Source: Amphibacillus cookii
GTDB lineage: Bacteria > Bacillota > Bacilli > Bacillales > Amphibacillaceae
Direction: 5' to 3'
NCBI RefSeq assembly: GCF_016908375.1
Contig: NZ_JAFBDS010000003.1
Span: 124,001 to 188,000, forward strand
DNA length: 64,000 nucleotides
Numbering within the stretch: the first letter of the stretch is position 1; the number at the start of each line of letters is the position of its first letter. A model generated the notes under the pieces. It worked only from the letters and a program-made list of their open reading frames with translations. It had not been told where the DNA came from and searched no databases. The translations under genes were made by a program, and so were the position numbers. Below, piece by piece: positions 46,309 to 55,518 of this stretch.

Positions 46309-46560
46309 TTATGCAATTCGCATCTTCACATCTTTATATTGATGATGTAATAAAACTTTTAATCGAAACCGATCAAATCGGCCAAATCCAAAAACATTAC
46401 GCTTAATAACCTTTGTTTGATTGTTAATGCCTTCAACATAGCCATTATGCAAGTCAAAAGCGAAGCTATTTAAAATCTCTTTTTGCCAATTTTGAAAGGT
46501 TGAAATAGCTCTTTCAAATGCAATAACCCCTGACGCTTTAACAAGATCGTAAAGCCTATA
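46309..46560 (-). pseudogene. ISL3-family transposase, C-terminal remnant
   Basis: Translating the minus strand gives about 83 residues. They include FERAISTFQNWQKEILNSF and NGYVEGINNQTKVIKRNVFG, followed by GFGRFDRFRLKVLL, the conserved C-terminus of ISL3/IS204-type transposases. An in-frame stop lies just upstream of 46560, so the first four fifths of the gene are missing. No terminal repeats identified. Confidence 0.85.
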
Positions 46561-46644
46561 TCATGTGCCTTTTATCTCCCCTAAATCTTCTTAGTAAAAA
46601 CCACTTTATTGCTTTTTTTAAAATATTACGCTGTTAAAAGTGGC

Positions 46645-46780
46645 TGTTGATTTGCGATCCAGGCATTTCGCTTTCCGCGGGCTCGCGCTGAGCCTCCTCG
46701 TTCGCACAGAACGCTCACTGTAGGGTCTCATCGTCTTCGCTTTTCCCGCAGGAGTCGAATGCCTTCCTCTCCAATCAACA
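46645..46780. repeat. Palindromic Bacillaceae-type interspersed repeat, copy 1
   Basis: Contains TTCGCTTTCCGCGGGC, TGAGCCTCCTCG, GGGTCTCATCG and CCCGCAGGAGTCGAA, the word pattern of repeats I know from bacillus intergenic regions. The ends are imperfect inverted copies (GTTGATTTG / CAATCAAC). Confidence 0.7.
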
Positions 46781-46856
46781 AAGTTAAAAAACAATAAGCT
46801 TTAGCAAAACCCAAATATTCATCTAATGCAGACCTCAACAATAAAATCAACAGCAC

Positions 46857-47078
46857 ATGTGGAACAAGAGGTATTCCAAGAGACAAAAAGCATTTAAAGA
46901 GTTAGCCGCATCAAGATATAAAATAGAAGCAAAAAATGCAGAGCTGAAAAATAGACACGGGTATGAAAAAGCGATTACCTCAGGTCTGTTTGGCATGAAG
47001 ATGCAAGGAGCTGCCACCCTTTTCGTCGTTAATATGAAACGAATGATCAAGCTAATCAATGAAAAAGAGATAAAATAG
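46857..47078 (+). pseudogene. IS1182-family transposase, C-terminal remnant
   Basis: 73 residues containing SRYKIEAKNAELKNRHGYEK and GLFGMKMQGAATLFVVNMKR, the end of the DDE domain of IS1182-type transposases (the last catalytic Glu is in KIEAKNAELKNRHG). A stop codon lies shortly upstream and no SD is present, so this is a fragment. Confidence 0.85.
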
Positions 47079-47483
47079 AGGCTCTATAGTCTGAAAAACA
47101 AGCGTCATTTCTCACTTTTATGATGAGGATTACGCGCGTTTTTTTTATTTTATTATTAAGGGAGACATATACCACTTTTTCAGCAGTCTCCATTCGTTTA
47201 CACTTTTTTCGGTCATACGTATCAAACGCGTGTTGAACATGCCTTCTTACTTGTTCTAAAGCAGTATATATAGCGACAGAAATGAAATCGATCCAATCCT
47301 GGTAAAGTGATGTTAGAATACATGGTGCACGCAACTCCTTTTTGTTGGTTTTTGTTCGTCTAAACAAATCATAATAAAGGTTGTATACTATTTGACGTTG
47401 GTGAAGGGAATTCTCCATTTCATGCGTTTGTGTAATGGGGGTAGACTTTCGTTAACGTCTTTTCTATTTCTCTAAAAATAGCA
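47079..47483. other. Intergenic remnant region
   Basis: Between a transposase fragment and a palindromic repeat. A 120-codon minus-strand frame exists (47056-47418) but overlaps the fragment, lacks an SD and resembles nothing I know. Probably decayed insertion-sequence DNA. Confidence 0.4.
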
Positions 47484-47621
47484 ATGGGTTCGGTCATCCA
47501 GTGATTCGCTTTCCGCAGGCACGGCTTCAGCTAACTCATGTGCGCACAAAACGCGCACATGAGTGGATCTTCAGCTCGTGCTATTCCTGCAGGAGTCTCA
47601 TCACTTCCTTACCGAACCCGC
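47484..47621. repeat. Palindromic interspersed repeat, copy 2
   Basis: Outer ends GGGTTCGGT / ACCGAACCC, a central perfect 11-bp hairpin CTCATGTGCGC / GCGCACATGAG. It has TTCGCTTTCCGCAGGC and GCAGGAGTCTCATC in common with copy 1 and with MITE copy A. Confidence 0.75.
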
Positions 47622-47795
47622 ATGAATTTACGTGTAGATAGACATTTAAACTAAGTTAAGATCTATTGAATCGAAATCAGCCCAAAATGCACCTAATCAA
47701 ACAAACATTCACTTATAAAACCGGCAATAATTCTCACCAACGTCATTTGACAAAGAACCATAATAAATAAGGCGCTTGCGTGCTTTTTTTATGTC

Positions 47796-47985
47796 ATTGT
47801 GTGATGACAACGAGACGCCTGCGGGAACAGCGCGAGCCGAAAATCCACTTTAGAAGCGCTTTTAGCGTCACACAGTGGAATATTAGACTAAACCCGTCAC
47901 CTCGTGTGACAACGTCTAATTGACCTACATCCTGTAGGCCCGAGGCCGTGCCCGAGGCAAGCGAGTGGACGATCACACATCACTT
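47796..47985. repeat. Palindromic interspersed repeat, copy 3
   Basis: Ends TGTGTGAT / ATCACACA, with GAGACGCCTGCGGGAACAGC in reverse orientation to copies 1 and 2, and inner pairs around GTGTGAC and GTCACAC. Confidence 0.65.
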
Positions 47986-48075
47986 TATTATAAAAGCAGC
48001 GTGTTGAATTGTATCTTTACCCCAACATATATTTTAGAGCCATATTTTAGAGCCCATTTTTCTTAATCCATACAA

Positions 48076-48118
48076 AAAAGAGCTAAGCAACACTTATTTC
48101 ATGTGCGCTAGCTCTTTT
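48076..48118 (-). terminator. Terminator of ypjP
   Basis: AAAAGAGCTA / TAGCTCTTTT arms (48076-48085, 48109-48118) with flanking A run on the plus strand, i.e. a T run on the minus strand. The hairpin overlaps the stop codon. Confidence 0.8.
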
Positions 48119-48725
48119 AACTCATCCATTTAGGTGGTGTGTTTTTACTCCAAAAGACTTCACCAATTGGGTGATGAACTTCATAATTATCTGCTGCTAA
48201 ATGGTAATGGAAATTAAACCAATAGCCCTCTTGTGGACGATGCTCTCTTCTGACATGGAATTTCGCAACAATTTGGTCCATTTCATCATCATATAAATCA
48301 AATATTTTTTCTCCATAGCCTGGTGTTTTATGCTCAATAATACTTAAAGTGAAAGCGGCGTTATGATCTTCACAATCAATCATCGTATTCATAACATATT
48401 CAAGGTTAGGAATGATTTCCTCTGTTACTTCCTGATTCACCTGTGTTAAAATTCGCGGACCCAGTTTCTCAAGCGTCCGTTCCTTTGCATCATTTACCAA
48501 TATGTCCTTAGGGTCAAGTACAACAAGCTGAGTGGCCTGCTCTTCATCTGAAAAAGTAGGAGAATCATAAAGTTGTGCGCCAGCGATATCGGGTTGCTTT
48601 TTCGGCGATTCAATCTCCTTATGGTTCACTTCTGCATTTGTATCTAAATCTAGAGGGGGAACATAAATACCAAGTGTCATGACCGCCACTGTTGCAACAA
48701 ATATTTTCTTAAGCCAAAGCTTCAA
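48117..48725 (-). CDS. ypjP: YpjP-like exported protein
   Basis: 202 residues with an N-terminal signal or anchor (LKKIFVATVAVMTLGIYV). The C-terminal part FHVRREHRPQEGYWFNFHYH and FWSKNTPPKW is the conserved core of the bacillus YpjP family, whose function is unknown. Start is a TTG, 6 bases after GGGGGAG. The middle is acidic. The terminator hairpin includes its stop codon. Confidence 0.85.
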   Translation of the reverse strand: MKLWLKKIFVATVAVMTLGIYVPPLDLDTNAEVNHKEIESPKKQPDIAGAQLYDSPTFSDEEQATQLVVLDPKDILVNDAKERTLEKLGPRILTQVNQEVTEEIIPNLEYVMNTMIDCEDHNAAFTLSIIEHKTPGYGEKIFDLYDDEMDQIVAKFHVRREHRPQEGYWFNFHYHLAADNYEVHHPIGEVFWSKNTPPKWMS

Positions 48726-48908
48726 CTTTATCTCCCCCTATCTACATAACCGTATCATTTATTAATTAATTTTATTTTACCATAGTCGTCTATAAAGTCC
48801 ACCGTTAAATAACAGTTGTAACGAAATTGAAATTTCACTCGTTTAACCACACAAACATTATAAACCACTTAAACATATTGTATTTATATAGAAAATGAGG
48901 TGATACAG

Positions 48909-50378
48909 TTGAACCCATTAGAACAACACTTTCAACGATTTAGAAGAGGCATTATCGGCATTAACCAAGTCGTCCAGACACGTTATGGTTCCTTTCCCTT
49001 ACTTTATGTGGATTGGACAGCTACAGGTCGTCTTTATCAACCCATAGAAGAGAAACTAGCATACGGGCTGGGGCCTTGGATAAGTAATACCCATACAGAG
49101 CATACATTAACAAGCCAATTGACAACCGAAGCATACAACTATGCTAAACACATACTGAAAGACCATGTTAACGCTGATGCAAATGACATCATCATACCAG
49201 TAGGCGCAGGTACAACCTCTGCATTAAATAAATTACAACGCTTATTAGGCATTCGTGCACCTTCTTCATTGCACGCTTATTTAAATATTCCGAGCCACCA
49301 ACGACCCATTATTATCACATCATTATTAGAGCACCATTCGAATTACATTTCATGGTGTGAAACCATTGGTGAGGTGATCACCATTGGACTTGACGAGCAA
49401 CATCAAATTAATTTAGAAGAGCTTGAACAAATCCTTATTCAATATCACGATCGACCCTTAAAGATCGGGGCATTTTCTGCTTGTTCAAATGTAACAGGGA
49501 TCATCTCAAATTATCATCAAGCCGCTAAACTACTTCATCAATATAATGGTCTATGTTTTGTTGATTTCGCAGCTTCAGCCCCATATCTATCGATCAATAT
49601 GCACCCTCAAGAGCCTCTCGCTCATTTAGACGGGATTGTTTTTTCTCCACATAAATTTTTGGGCGGGCCTGGATCAACAGGCATCTTAATTGTTAACCGT
49701 AATTCGATAGCCAATCACGTCCCAGATCATCCAGGTGGAGGCACGGTACTCTATACAACCGAATCGGGGACTTACCAGTATATTGATGACATTGAAGCTC
49801 GAGAAGATGGAGGAACACCTGCTATTTTACAAACGGTTAAAGCAGCCCTTGCCGTTCAATTAAAGGAGAAAATGACCGTTGCAAAGATTAAAGAACGAGA
49901 AGTATTGATGTTAAATTATTTTTTACCACAACTCACTAAAATCAAAGGGATTAAAATTTTAGGCTATCCTTTATCCACCGAGCGATTAGGGATTGTTTCG
50001 TTTACGCTCGAAGGCTGTCATCACCATTTGGCTACTCGGCTGTTAAATGATCGATTCGGTATTCAAACAAGAAGTGGTTGCTCATGCGCGGGTCCCTATG
50101 GTCACCATTTACTTGATCTATCAAAAGCCTATTCAGACAAGATGGTTAACATGCTAAAGCAAGGCGATAACACGTTAAGACCTGGCTGGGTAAGAGTATC
50201 ATTGCACCCAACCTTAACAGATCAAGAGCTGATTTACATCTTGTATGCGATTGAAGCAGTGACAAATAACCACCAAAGATGGCAACGCGATTACCATTAT
50301 GATATACGTACTGACACCTTCGTTCCTAATTATTCGACGACAAATTACGATCTAACTGCACGATTATTTGATCACTAG
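48909..50378 (+). CDS. Class V aminotransferase (cysteine desulfurase-like), long form
   Basis: PLP enzyme of about 489 residues. PLP lysine in FSPHKFLGGPGSTG, SLLEHHSNYISWCETIG and the C-terminal catalytic Cys loop RSGCSCAGPYGHHLLDLS are those of SufS/CsdA-like desulfurases. It is some 80 residues longer than SufS and no suf genes are near, so its sulfur acceptor is unclear. The frame opens at a GTG at 48900 inside the SD GAGGTG; the TTG at 48909 is 6 bases downstream. Convergent with the CPBP gene; the two stop codons share CTAG. Confidence 0.83.
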   Translation: MNPLEQHFQRFRRGIIGINQVVQTRYGSFPLLYVDWTATGRLYQPIEEKLAYGLGPWISNTHTEHTLTSQLTTEAYNYAKHILKDHVNADANDIIIPVGAGTTSALNKLQRLLGIRAPSSLHAYLNIPSHQRPIIITSLLEHHSNYISWCETIGEVITIGLDEQHQINLEELEQILIQYHDRPLKIGAFSACSNVTGIISNYHQAAKLLHQYNGLCFVDFAASAPYLSINMHPQEPLAHLDGIVFSPHKFLGGPGSTGILIVNRNSIANHVPDHPGGGTVLYTTESGTYQYIDDIEAREDGGTPAILQTVKAALAVQLKEKMTVAKIKEREVLMLNYFLPQLTKIKGIKILGYPLSTERLGIVSFTLEGCHHHLATRLLNDRFGIQTRSGCSCAGPYGHHLLDLSKAYSDKMVNMLKQGDNTLRPGWVRVSLHPTLTDQELIYILYAIEAVTNNHQRWQRDYHYDIRTDTFVPNYSTTNYDLTARLFDH

Positions 50379-51130
50379 ATAACAAAACTTAACAAAGCGT
50401 ATGTAGCAAAAGCATTCCAAATCATATGAAAGATAATAGCTGACAACAGCGTATTTGATTTAACATAGAGCAACGATATGGCCATCCCCATTATACTTGC
50501 AGATAAAACATGCCCGGGGTGGAGCAGACCAAAAATAACTGATGATACAACAATAGCAATAACGAGACCGAACTTGACCCTTAAAAAACCAAAAATAACT
50601 GCACGAAACAATATTTCTTCTAAAATAGGGGCAATAATCACAAAAGCTATCACTAGTAATATCAGATTCAGCCCACCTAAATCGATTTGATTGAGGCCAA
50701 ACAAGTCAATTTGACTCCCTGCCTGTTCTAACTGCCATACATCAATAATTAAATATTGAGACAAATACACAAGTGCAAATGTAATCACTAAATAAAGGTA
50801 AGTCTGCCATTGCTTTAAATATGACCACAAAAAGGCATCACGTATAAACAAGCGGATTGATGAGAAAATCAATAAGGCAAACACAAACGCAACCGCATCA
50901 ATAATAGACACATATTGCGTCATCGACAACTGATTTGCACTTTCGGTTCCTAACAACATATCAATAACTGATGCTATCATAATGATGACCATTGTTAATC
51001 CTATTGATAAACCTAAATAGGCAAAAATAAACCCTATAAATTGTGCCCAACGCGGCACTCTTTTTTCTTGATTATTGTTATTTGATGATTGATGCTGATG
51101 GCTAACACCATCAACGTGCTGATCTTGCAT
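50375..51130 (-). CDS. CPBP family intramembrane metalloprotease
   Basis: 251 residues, about six to eight membrane segments. Abi/CAAX-protease motifs: EEILFR (PILEEILFRAVIFG), FGLLHPG and FHMIWNAFA. The N-terminal 25 residues are polar with a Gln/Asn/His-rich start. Family members include prenyl-protein proteases and bacteriocin-immunity proteins; the target is unknown. SD GGAGG is 7 bases before ATG. It follows tspO by 55 bases on the same strand. Confidence 0.87.
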   Translation of the reverse strand: MQDQHVDGVSHQHQSSNNNNQEKRVPRWAQFIGFIFAYLGLSIGLTMVIIMIASVIDMLLGTESANQLSMTQYVSIIDAVAFVFALLIFSSIRLFIRDAFLWSYLKQWQTYLYLVITFALVYLSQYLIIDVWQLEQAGSQIDLFGLNQIDLGGLNLILLVIAFVIIAPILEEILFRAVIFGFLRVKFGLVIAIVVSSVIFGLLHPGHVLSASIMGMAISLLYVKSNTLLSAIIFHMIWNAFATYALLSFVI

Positions 51131-51185
51131 GATTTAACCTCCATCTAAAAAACACAAAGTTAAACATTATTATAACAAATTTATA

Positions 51186-51920
51186 TTAAGATGGAATGGT
51201 TTTTTTCTTCCTCCGAGCAATAAACAACATAACGACAATCACACCAACTACGACATAAGCGACCGAACTTACCACAGGATAGCGACCTTGATTTTCTACC
51301 CCAATTCCAATAATAGCCCAAACAAATACAAGCGGATAAATCAGATCATTTTGTCGATAGCGAAATCCTATGGCTAAACAAGCTGATATAATGAGTAGAC
51401 CAATTGTCCACACTTGGTCGCTTAGCCCAAAGCGATTCCAACCGATCTCTACTAAATAATAGCTAATATTAGTAATAGTAGCTACGCTTATCCAAGCTAA
51501 ATATAATGAAAATGATATTAAATCAAACAAACGAATCGCACGACGCTGCACTTTTTTATACAAAATAATCAGACTGACTAACAACGCTAGCATGACGACA
51601 ACGGTGGCCCCAAAGTACAAATAATGCCATAGTAAAATCCAAGTTATATTTAAAATACACGTTAACCAAAACAGATAATGCGTATGAAGATAAATACCTA
51701 GGTCACGACGATGCTCCGGCCATTGCCGACCAACCCAAATCGCTAAAGCCAGATAAATAACACTCCAGATGCTAAACACATAGCCAGCAGGGGTAAATAA
51801 CACTTGGAGCCGATCGGAAATCATTCCTGTCGTTAATCCATTGATAGGTAAAATATTTGCCAGTGAATTGATAACGATAACAGCAGCTAAAAAAATCACA
51901 TTTAACCAAAATTTCGTCAT
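51186..51920 (-). CDS. TspO/MBR-family membrane protein
   Basis: 244 residues with about seven hydrophobic segments, longer than the five-span TspO core because of an added C-terminal part. Family stretches: FTPAGYVFSIWSVIYLALAIWVG near residue 45 (starting FTPAGYVFSIW), LNITWILLWHY and SLYLAWISVATITN. TspO proteins bind porphyrins and are linked to stress and light. Its SD AAGGAG is in the end of phr and its ATG is one base after the phr stop, so phr and this gene are one operon. Confidence 0.85.
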   Translation of the reverse strand: MTKFWLNVIFLAAVIVINSLANILPINGLTTGMISDRLQVLFTPAGYVFSIWSVIYLALAIWVGRQWPEHRRDLGIYLHTHYLFWLTCILNITWILLWHYLYFGATVVVMLALLVSLIILYKKVQRRAIRLFDLISFSLYLAWISVATITNISYYLVEIGWNRFGLSDQVWTIGLLIISACLAIGFRYRQNDLIYPLVFVWAIIGIGVENQGRYPVVSSVAYVVVGVIVVMLFIARRKKKTIPS

Positions 51921-51921
51921 T

Positions 51922-53358
51922 TTATTTACTCTCCTTAATCATGTCATAAGCAGCTAACGCCTGCTTTCTTGCCTGATCATGCTCAACTAACGGGGCGGGA
52001 TATGTCTGTCCCCATTCAAGATTTGCCTGTTCTAAGATCGCTTTGGGCGCTTTACTGGGGTGATGGACGTAAGCTATAGGAAGATCCGTTAATTCGGGTA
52101 ACCACTGTTTAATATACGTACCATCTGGATCAAACTTTTCCGCTTGTCGGATCGGATTAAATACCCTGAAATAAGGCGCAGCATCGAATCCAGATCCAGT
52201 CACCCATTGCCACCCCAACACATTATTGGCCTGATCATGATCAATTAAGGTTTCCTCAAACCATGCTTGTCCCCAACGCCAATCAATCCGTAAATGCTTA
52301 ACGAGAAATGAAGCAACGACCATGCGGACCCGATTATTGATCCAACCCGTTTCCCAGAGTTCTCGCATCCCTGCATCAACAAGCGGATAACCCGTTTCTC
52401 CCTTCTTCCATGCATCAAACCGTTGATGATCCTTTAGCCAAGGAAATTGATTAAAGTTCTCTTTTAAAGCTTTCCTCTTAGCATCTGGATAAACAGCTAA
52501 TTGTTGATAGGCAAAATCGCGCCATGCGAGCTGCCTTAAAAATGCCCACCCTTGTTTTTCAATGATGATTCGATCTTGTTGATCTTCTGTTAACAGCATC
52601 TCTTCAACGATCCGATCCCATATGACTCGTGGGCTAATCGCACCGACAGCTATGTAAGGCGATAACCTTGAAGCGATGTCTAAACTTGGGTACTCCTTTT
52701 CATTATAATGTGGTAAAGCGTGATTAATAAATTGTTCCAATAGCTGATGTGCATACGTTTCACCTGGCTTCCAGTAATGTTCAAATTTAGCTGTCCAATC
52801 ACTGTCTTTAAGTAAGTTAAGTTGCTCAATTTCCTGACTCGATGACTCCGACACATTAATCGCATGATATGAAGCCGGTGCGCGGGTCGGTTTGATGATA
52901 TCTGCTTGGATTAGTCGCTTCCAAAATGGCGTAAATACTTTATAGTGCTGATTTTGATTCGTTAATATCGTATGAAATGCGACCAATGTGTTCGGTTGAA
53001 AAAACTTTATTTGCACAGCTAGCTTTTTAGCCAATTCTAAAATGACCTGATCACCTTCATACGCGGTCTCTATGTAAGTTTGATTAAGGTAAATCGCCTC
53101 AATCTTAAATTCGTCAACGAACTGTTGCAAAACCGATACAGTATCACCTTTCACGACCAGCAACGGCAAATTCAACTGCCTTAACGACTGTTTCAAGTCG
53201 ATCAATTGGTAATGAAGAAACCAATCGCTCGCATGCACCTGTTGACGTGCATGGGTTATATATACCGGTAATACCTCGCCATCTTTCCCGGCTTGATTTA
53301 ATGCTGGATGGTCATTTGTCCGTAAATCGTTTCTGAACAAGACTAATATTCGCTTCAA
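51922..53358 (-). CDS. phr: Deoxyribodipyrimidine photolyase
   Basis: CPD photolyase of 478 residues that repairs UV dimers with light. N-terminal alpha/beta domain (LVLFRNDLRTNDHPALNQA) and helical FAD domain. FAD and catalytic landmarks are LRQLAWRDFAYQ, GETGYPLVDAGMRELWETGW, NRVRMVVASFLVKHL and WQWVTGSGFDAAPYFRVFNP. Start is TTG (LKRILVLF), 8 bases after GAGGTG. Upstream partner of the TspO-like gene. Confidence 0.94.
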   Translation of the reverse strand: MKRILVLFRNDLRTNDHPALNQAGKDGEVLPVYITHARQQVHASDWFLHYQLIDLKQSLRQLNLPLLVVKGDTVSVLQQFVDEFKIEAIYLNQTYIETAYEGDQVILELAKKLAVQIKFFQPNTLVAFHTILTNQNQHYKVFTPFWKRLIQADIIKPTRAPASYHAINVSESSSQEIEQLNLLKDSDWTAKFEHYWKPGETYAHQLLEQFINHALPHYNEKEYPSLDIASRLSPYIAVGAISPRVIWDRIVEEMLLTEDQQDRIIIEKQGWAFLRQLAWRDFAYQQLAVYPDAKRKALKENFNQFPWLKDHQRFDAWKKGETGYPLVDAGMRELWETGWINNRVRMVVASFLVKHLRIDWRWGQAWFEETLIDHDQANNVLGWQWVTGSGFDAAPYFRVFNPIRQAEKFDPDGTYIKQWLPELTDLPIAYVHHPSKAPKAILEQANLEWGQTYPAPLVEHDQARKQALAAYDMIKESK

Positions 53359-53493
53359 TTGTTATCACCTCATTGTCTTTTAACAAAACATTCGCTCATG
53401 TTTTGAGGAATCGATTAGTTTTTATATGATTAACACTTTAAATCGAATTCTGCTTCTATGTGTGAAAATTTAAAACTTTTCTAACATATAAAA

Positions 53494-53632
53494 CGAAGCT
53501 GCAACCAGTGAGCATTTTCGTTCTTCACCCACAGTGCATCAGGACATTAGCATCCGTTATCACTCACCTATATGCTTTACCTCTGTTCTCTATTTTGAGG
53601 TGAGGATTTTACCGACGGTTATCTGTGATAAA
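53494..53632 (+). repeat. Two-hairpin intergenic repeat, copy g
   Basis: GAAGCTGCAACCAGTGAGC, ATCAGGACATTAGCATCCGT, TCTCTATTTTGAGGTGAGG and TTTTACCGACGGTTATCTGT-GATAAA. The right arm of hairpin 1 is partly deleted. Confidence 0.8.
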
Positions 53633-53852
53633 GTTAATCTTACTATTCCCAAGCAGACAGATTCAGAAACCTGAAAAATAGTTGTGGCTAGAGTAAGACT
53701 CTGTCGTTTACTTTTCGTCTAACCAAGCGTGATCCCTTATCTGCTCGTTCGTTTAGGAGTATGAAAAACACTAAGTTTTGTAGAGCTAAAATAAATTCCT
53801 AACCAAAAAAGAAGCTGACTTAAATCGTCAACTTCTTGATTAAAAACGTACA

Positions 53853-54290
53853 CTAGGCGCTTTCCCATTTATCTTTTAACTTCACATCTGCCGCTTTGAG
53901 CAAAGTGTACACTGGACAGCGTGACTCTACTTCTGCTTGTAATGCTGCAATCCGCTCTGGCGGTTCCGTTGTCGTTACTTTTACTTCAACCGTTACCTCT
54001 TCAAAATATGGGCGCACACTGTGATCTCCCATAAAACCACGGGGATCGAATACACCTGTTATGTTAAAGCTTAATGCTTGTAAATCAAAGCCGATTTCTT
54101 TGGCAACAACGTGTGCCGTTACATTTTCACATGAAGCAAGTGAAGCAAGGACATTTTGCATCGGATTTGGTCCTGTATCTTTACCCCCCATTTGTGCACC
54201 TTCATCTAAAACAATCTGATGCTTGCCAGCTTTTGCCGTAATCGCTAACCCTTGATTTTCTGCTTTTACGTTAAATTTCATTTTTTGCAT
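53853..54290 (-). CDS. OsmC family protein
   Basis: About 145 residues, OsmC fold, with the two redox cysteines in LASLASCENVTAHV and SRCPVYTLLKAADV. The frame extends upstream into the transporter gene, but AAAGAGGT is 7 bases before the ATG at 54290 (MQKMKFNVKAENQG). It directly follows the BASS-family transporter, so they form a pair. OsmC-like proteins near sulfur- or arsenic-type transporters are often linked to persulfide or electrophile stress; a CsoR/CstR-like operator is upstream of the pair. Confidence 0.85.
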   Translation of the reverse strand: MQKMKFNVKAENQGLAITAKAGKHQIVLDEGAQMGGKDTGPNPMQNVLASLASCENVTAHVVAKEIGFDLQALSFNITGVFDPRGFMGDHSVRPYFEEVTVEVKVTTTEPPERIAALQAEVESRCPVYTLLKAADVKLKDKWESA

Positions 54291-54316
54291 TTTAATAACC
54301 TCTTTCCTATTTAATG

Positions 54317-55309
54317 TTAAGCCTTGATGGCTTTTGTTTGATGAACGCGATCGACTTCCTCTTGAAACCAATGATTCAATGCCACTTTCCCATAAAGTGC
54401 TATCCCTTGTTGTTGGACGACAAAGGCAATCGTTACAATGAGTGCTGCTTCTGCACCAAATGAGGTAACAGCTAAACCGATAGCAATTGATAAATTCCTA
54501 AGCACGGTACCGTTTACTAAAGCAATCCCATCACCACGGTTTAAAAATTTCACAGCGAATACTGTACTGACTATAAAATTAATAAGATAAAAGACAATGA
54601 GCACAACGGTTGCGATCAATATTAACTCCAAATTATTAACGATCATGTCTGCACGCGCACTAACACTCACAAATACGATGTAAAGCATTGCCCAAATACT
54701 TAAAGGCGCAAGCATTGGCTTTACACGTGCTTTAAAAGTTTCTGGCGTGTGGTGTTTCATCAATTGTTTAAACGTGATATGGCCAAGAATCATCGGTACA
54801 AAAACGACCAACAAGATGGTTTGAAATGTTGCAATTATATCAACTTCAACTAATTGCCCAACCATTACTAGCAAATACCATGGCGTTAAAACAGAACCTA
54901 ATATTAAACCGAAAACCGTCAGTTTTACGGAAGCAGGAACGTTCCCTTTATGAAGTGCTGTCCAAGATATGGTCATCCCACTTGTCGGTAATAATGCCGA
55001 TAAAGCTAGGCCGGCAAACATCATCGGGTAACTGCTTAATAACGTTACACCTAAAAGGTAAGCAATTAGCGGCACCATTAAAAAATTGATTAGTATTGAA
55101 TAAAGTAAGACACGAGCATCTTTGATGGTGGTTAGTTGTTTGTAATTAAAGCCGATCATCGTTGCATAAATCATGATGATCGTTGCATAGAGAATAGTAG
55201 GCTGTAGCACACTTGTATCGATGATCGTTCCTAGAACAAAGGCAAGCACTAATGTTAACGGCACACTAATCATCAAGTATTTTTGTGGAAATCGATATAT
55301 TTGTTTCAT
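54317..55309 (-). CDS. Arsenite-permease-like / bile acid:sodium symporter family transporter
   Basis: 330 residues, ten hydrophobic segments, BASS/ACR3 superfamily. It has NYKQLTTIKDARVLLYS and LALSALLPTSGMTISWTAL, and LVNGTVLRNLSIAIGLAVTSF near the C-terminus. The Cys needed by ACR3 arsenite pumps is not seen in the corresponding segment (LLPTSGMTISW), so arsenite export is doubtful. SD AGGAGG is before ATG. First gene of a two-gene unit with an OsmC protein. The upstream CCCTAAGGG-type palindrome suggests control by a CsoR/CstR regulator. Confidence 0.8.
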   Translation of the reverse strand: MKQIYRFPQKYLMISVPLTLVLAFVLGTIIDTSVLQPTILYATIIMIYATMIGFNYKQLTTIKDARVLLYSILINFLMVPLIAYLLGVTLLSSYPMMFAGLALSALLPTSGMTISWTALHKGNVPASVKLTVFGLILGSVLTPWYLLVMVGQLVEVDIIATFQTILLVVFVPMILGHITFKQLMKHHTPETFKARVKPMLAPLSIWAMLYIVFVSVSARADMIVNNLELILIATVVLIVFYLINFIVSTVFAVKFLNRGDGIALVNGTVLRNLSIAIGLAVTSFGAEAALIVTIAFVVQQQGIALYGKVALNHWFQEEVDRVHQTKAIKA

Positions 55310-55324
55310 TTCACCCCTCCTAAT

Positions 55325-55338
55325 TACCCCTAAGGGTA
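55325..55338. promoter_or_regulatory. CsoR/CstR-like operator upstream of the BASS/OsmC pair
   Basis: TACCCCTAAGGGTA is an inverted repeat (TACCC-CTAA-GGGTA), like the operators of CsoR-family repressors (ATACCCCnnnGGGGTAT). A second half-site GGGGTAT follows at about 55353-55359. No CsoR-family gene is in the window. Confidence 0.55.
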
Positions 55339-55518
55339 TATAAATACTATATGGGGTATTAAGAAAAATGTCAAGGTTTTATCATTTATGAAATACTTAA
55401 AGATTTGCCTAAGGTATTAAAGTTGACTTGCCTGAATGAGAGAGACCCTCTAATCCTTTCCTCAACAAAAAAATAATGTAGCCACTATTGACTACATTGA
55501 AAAAAATTTTTTATAATA

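Noticed and set aside
47056-47418. 120-codon minus-strand frame
   Set aside because: It overlaps an IS1182 fragment, has no SD and resembles no family.
47794-47976. 60-codon frame in the palindromic repeat
   Set aside because: Lies entirely inside a repeat; no SD.
54826-55089. 87-codon plus-strand frame inside the BASS transporter gene
   Set aside because: Antisense shadow of a clear membrane-protein gene; no SD.
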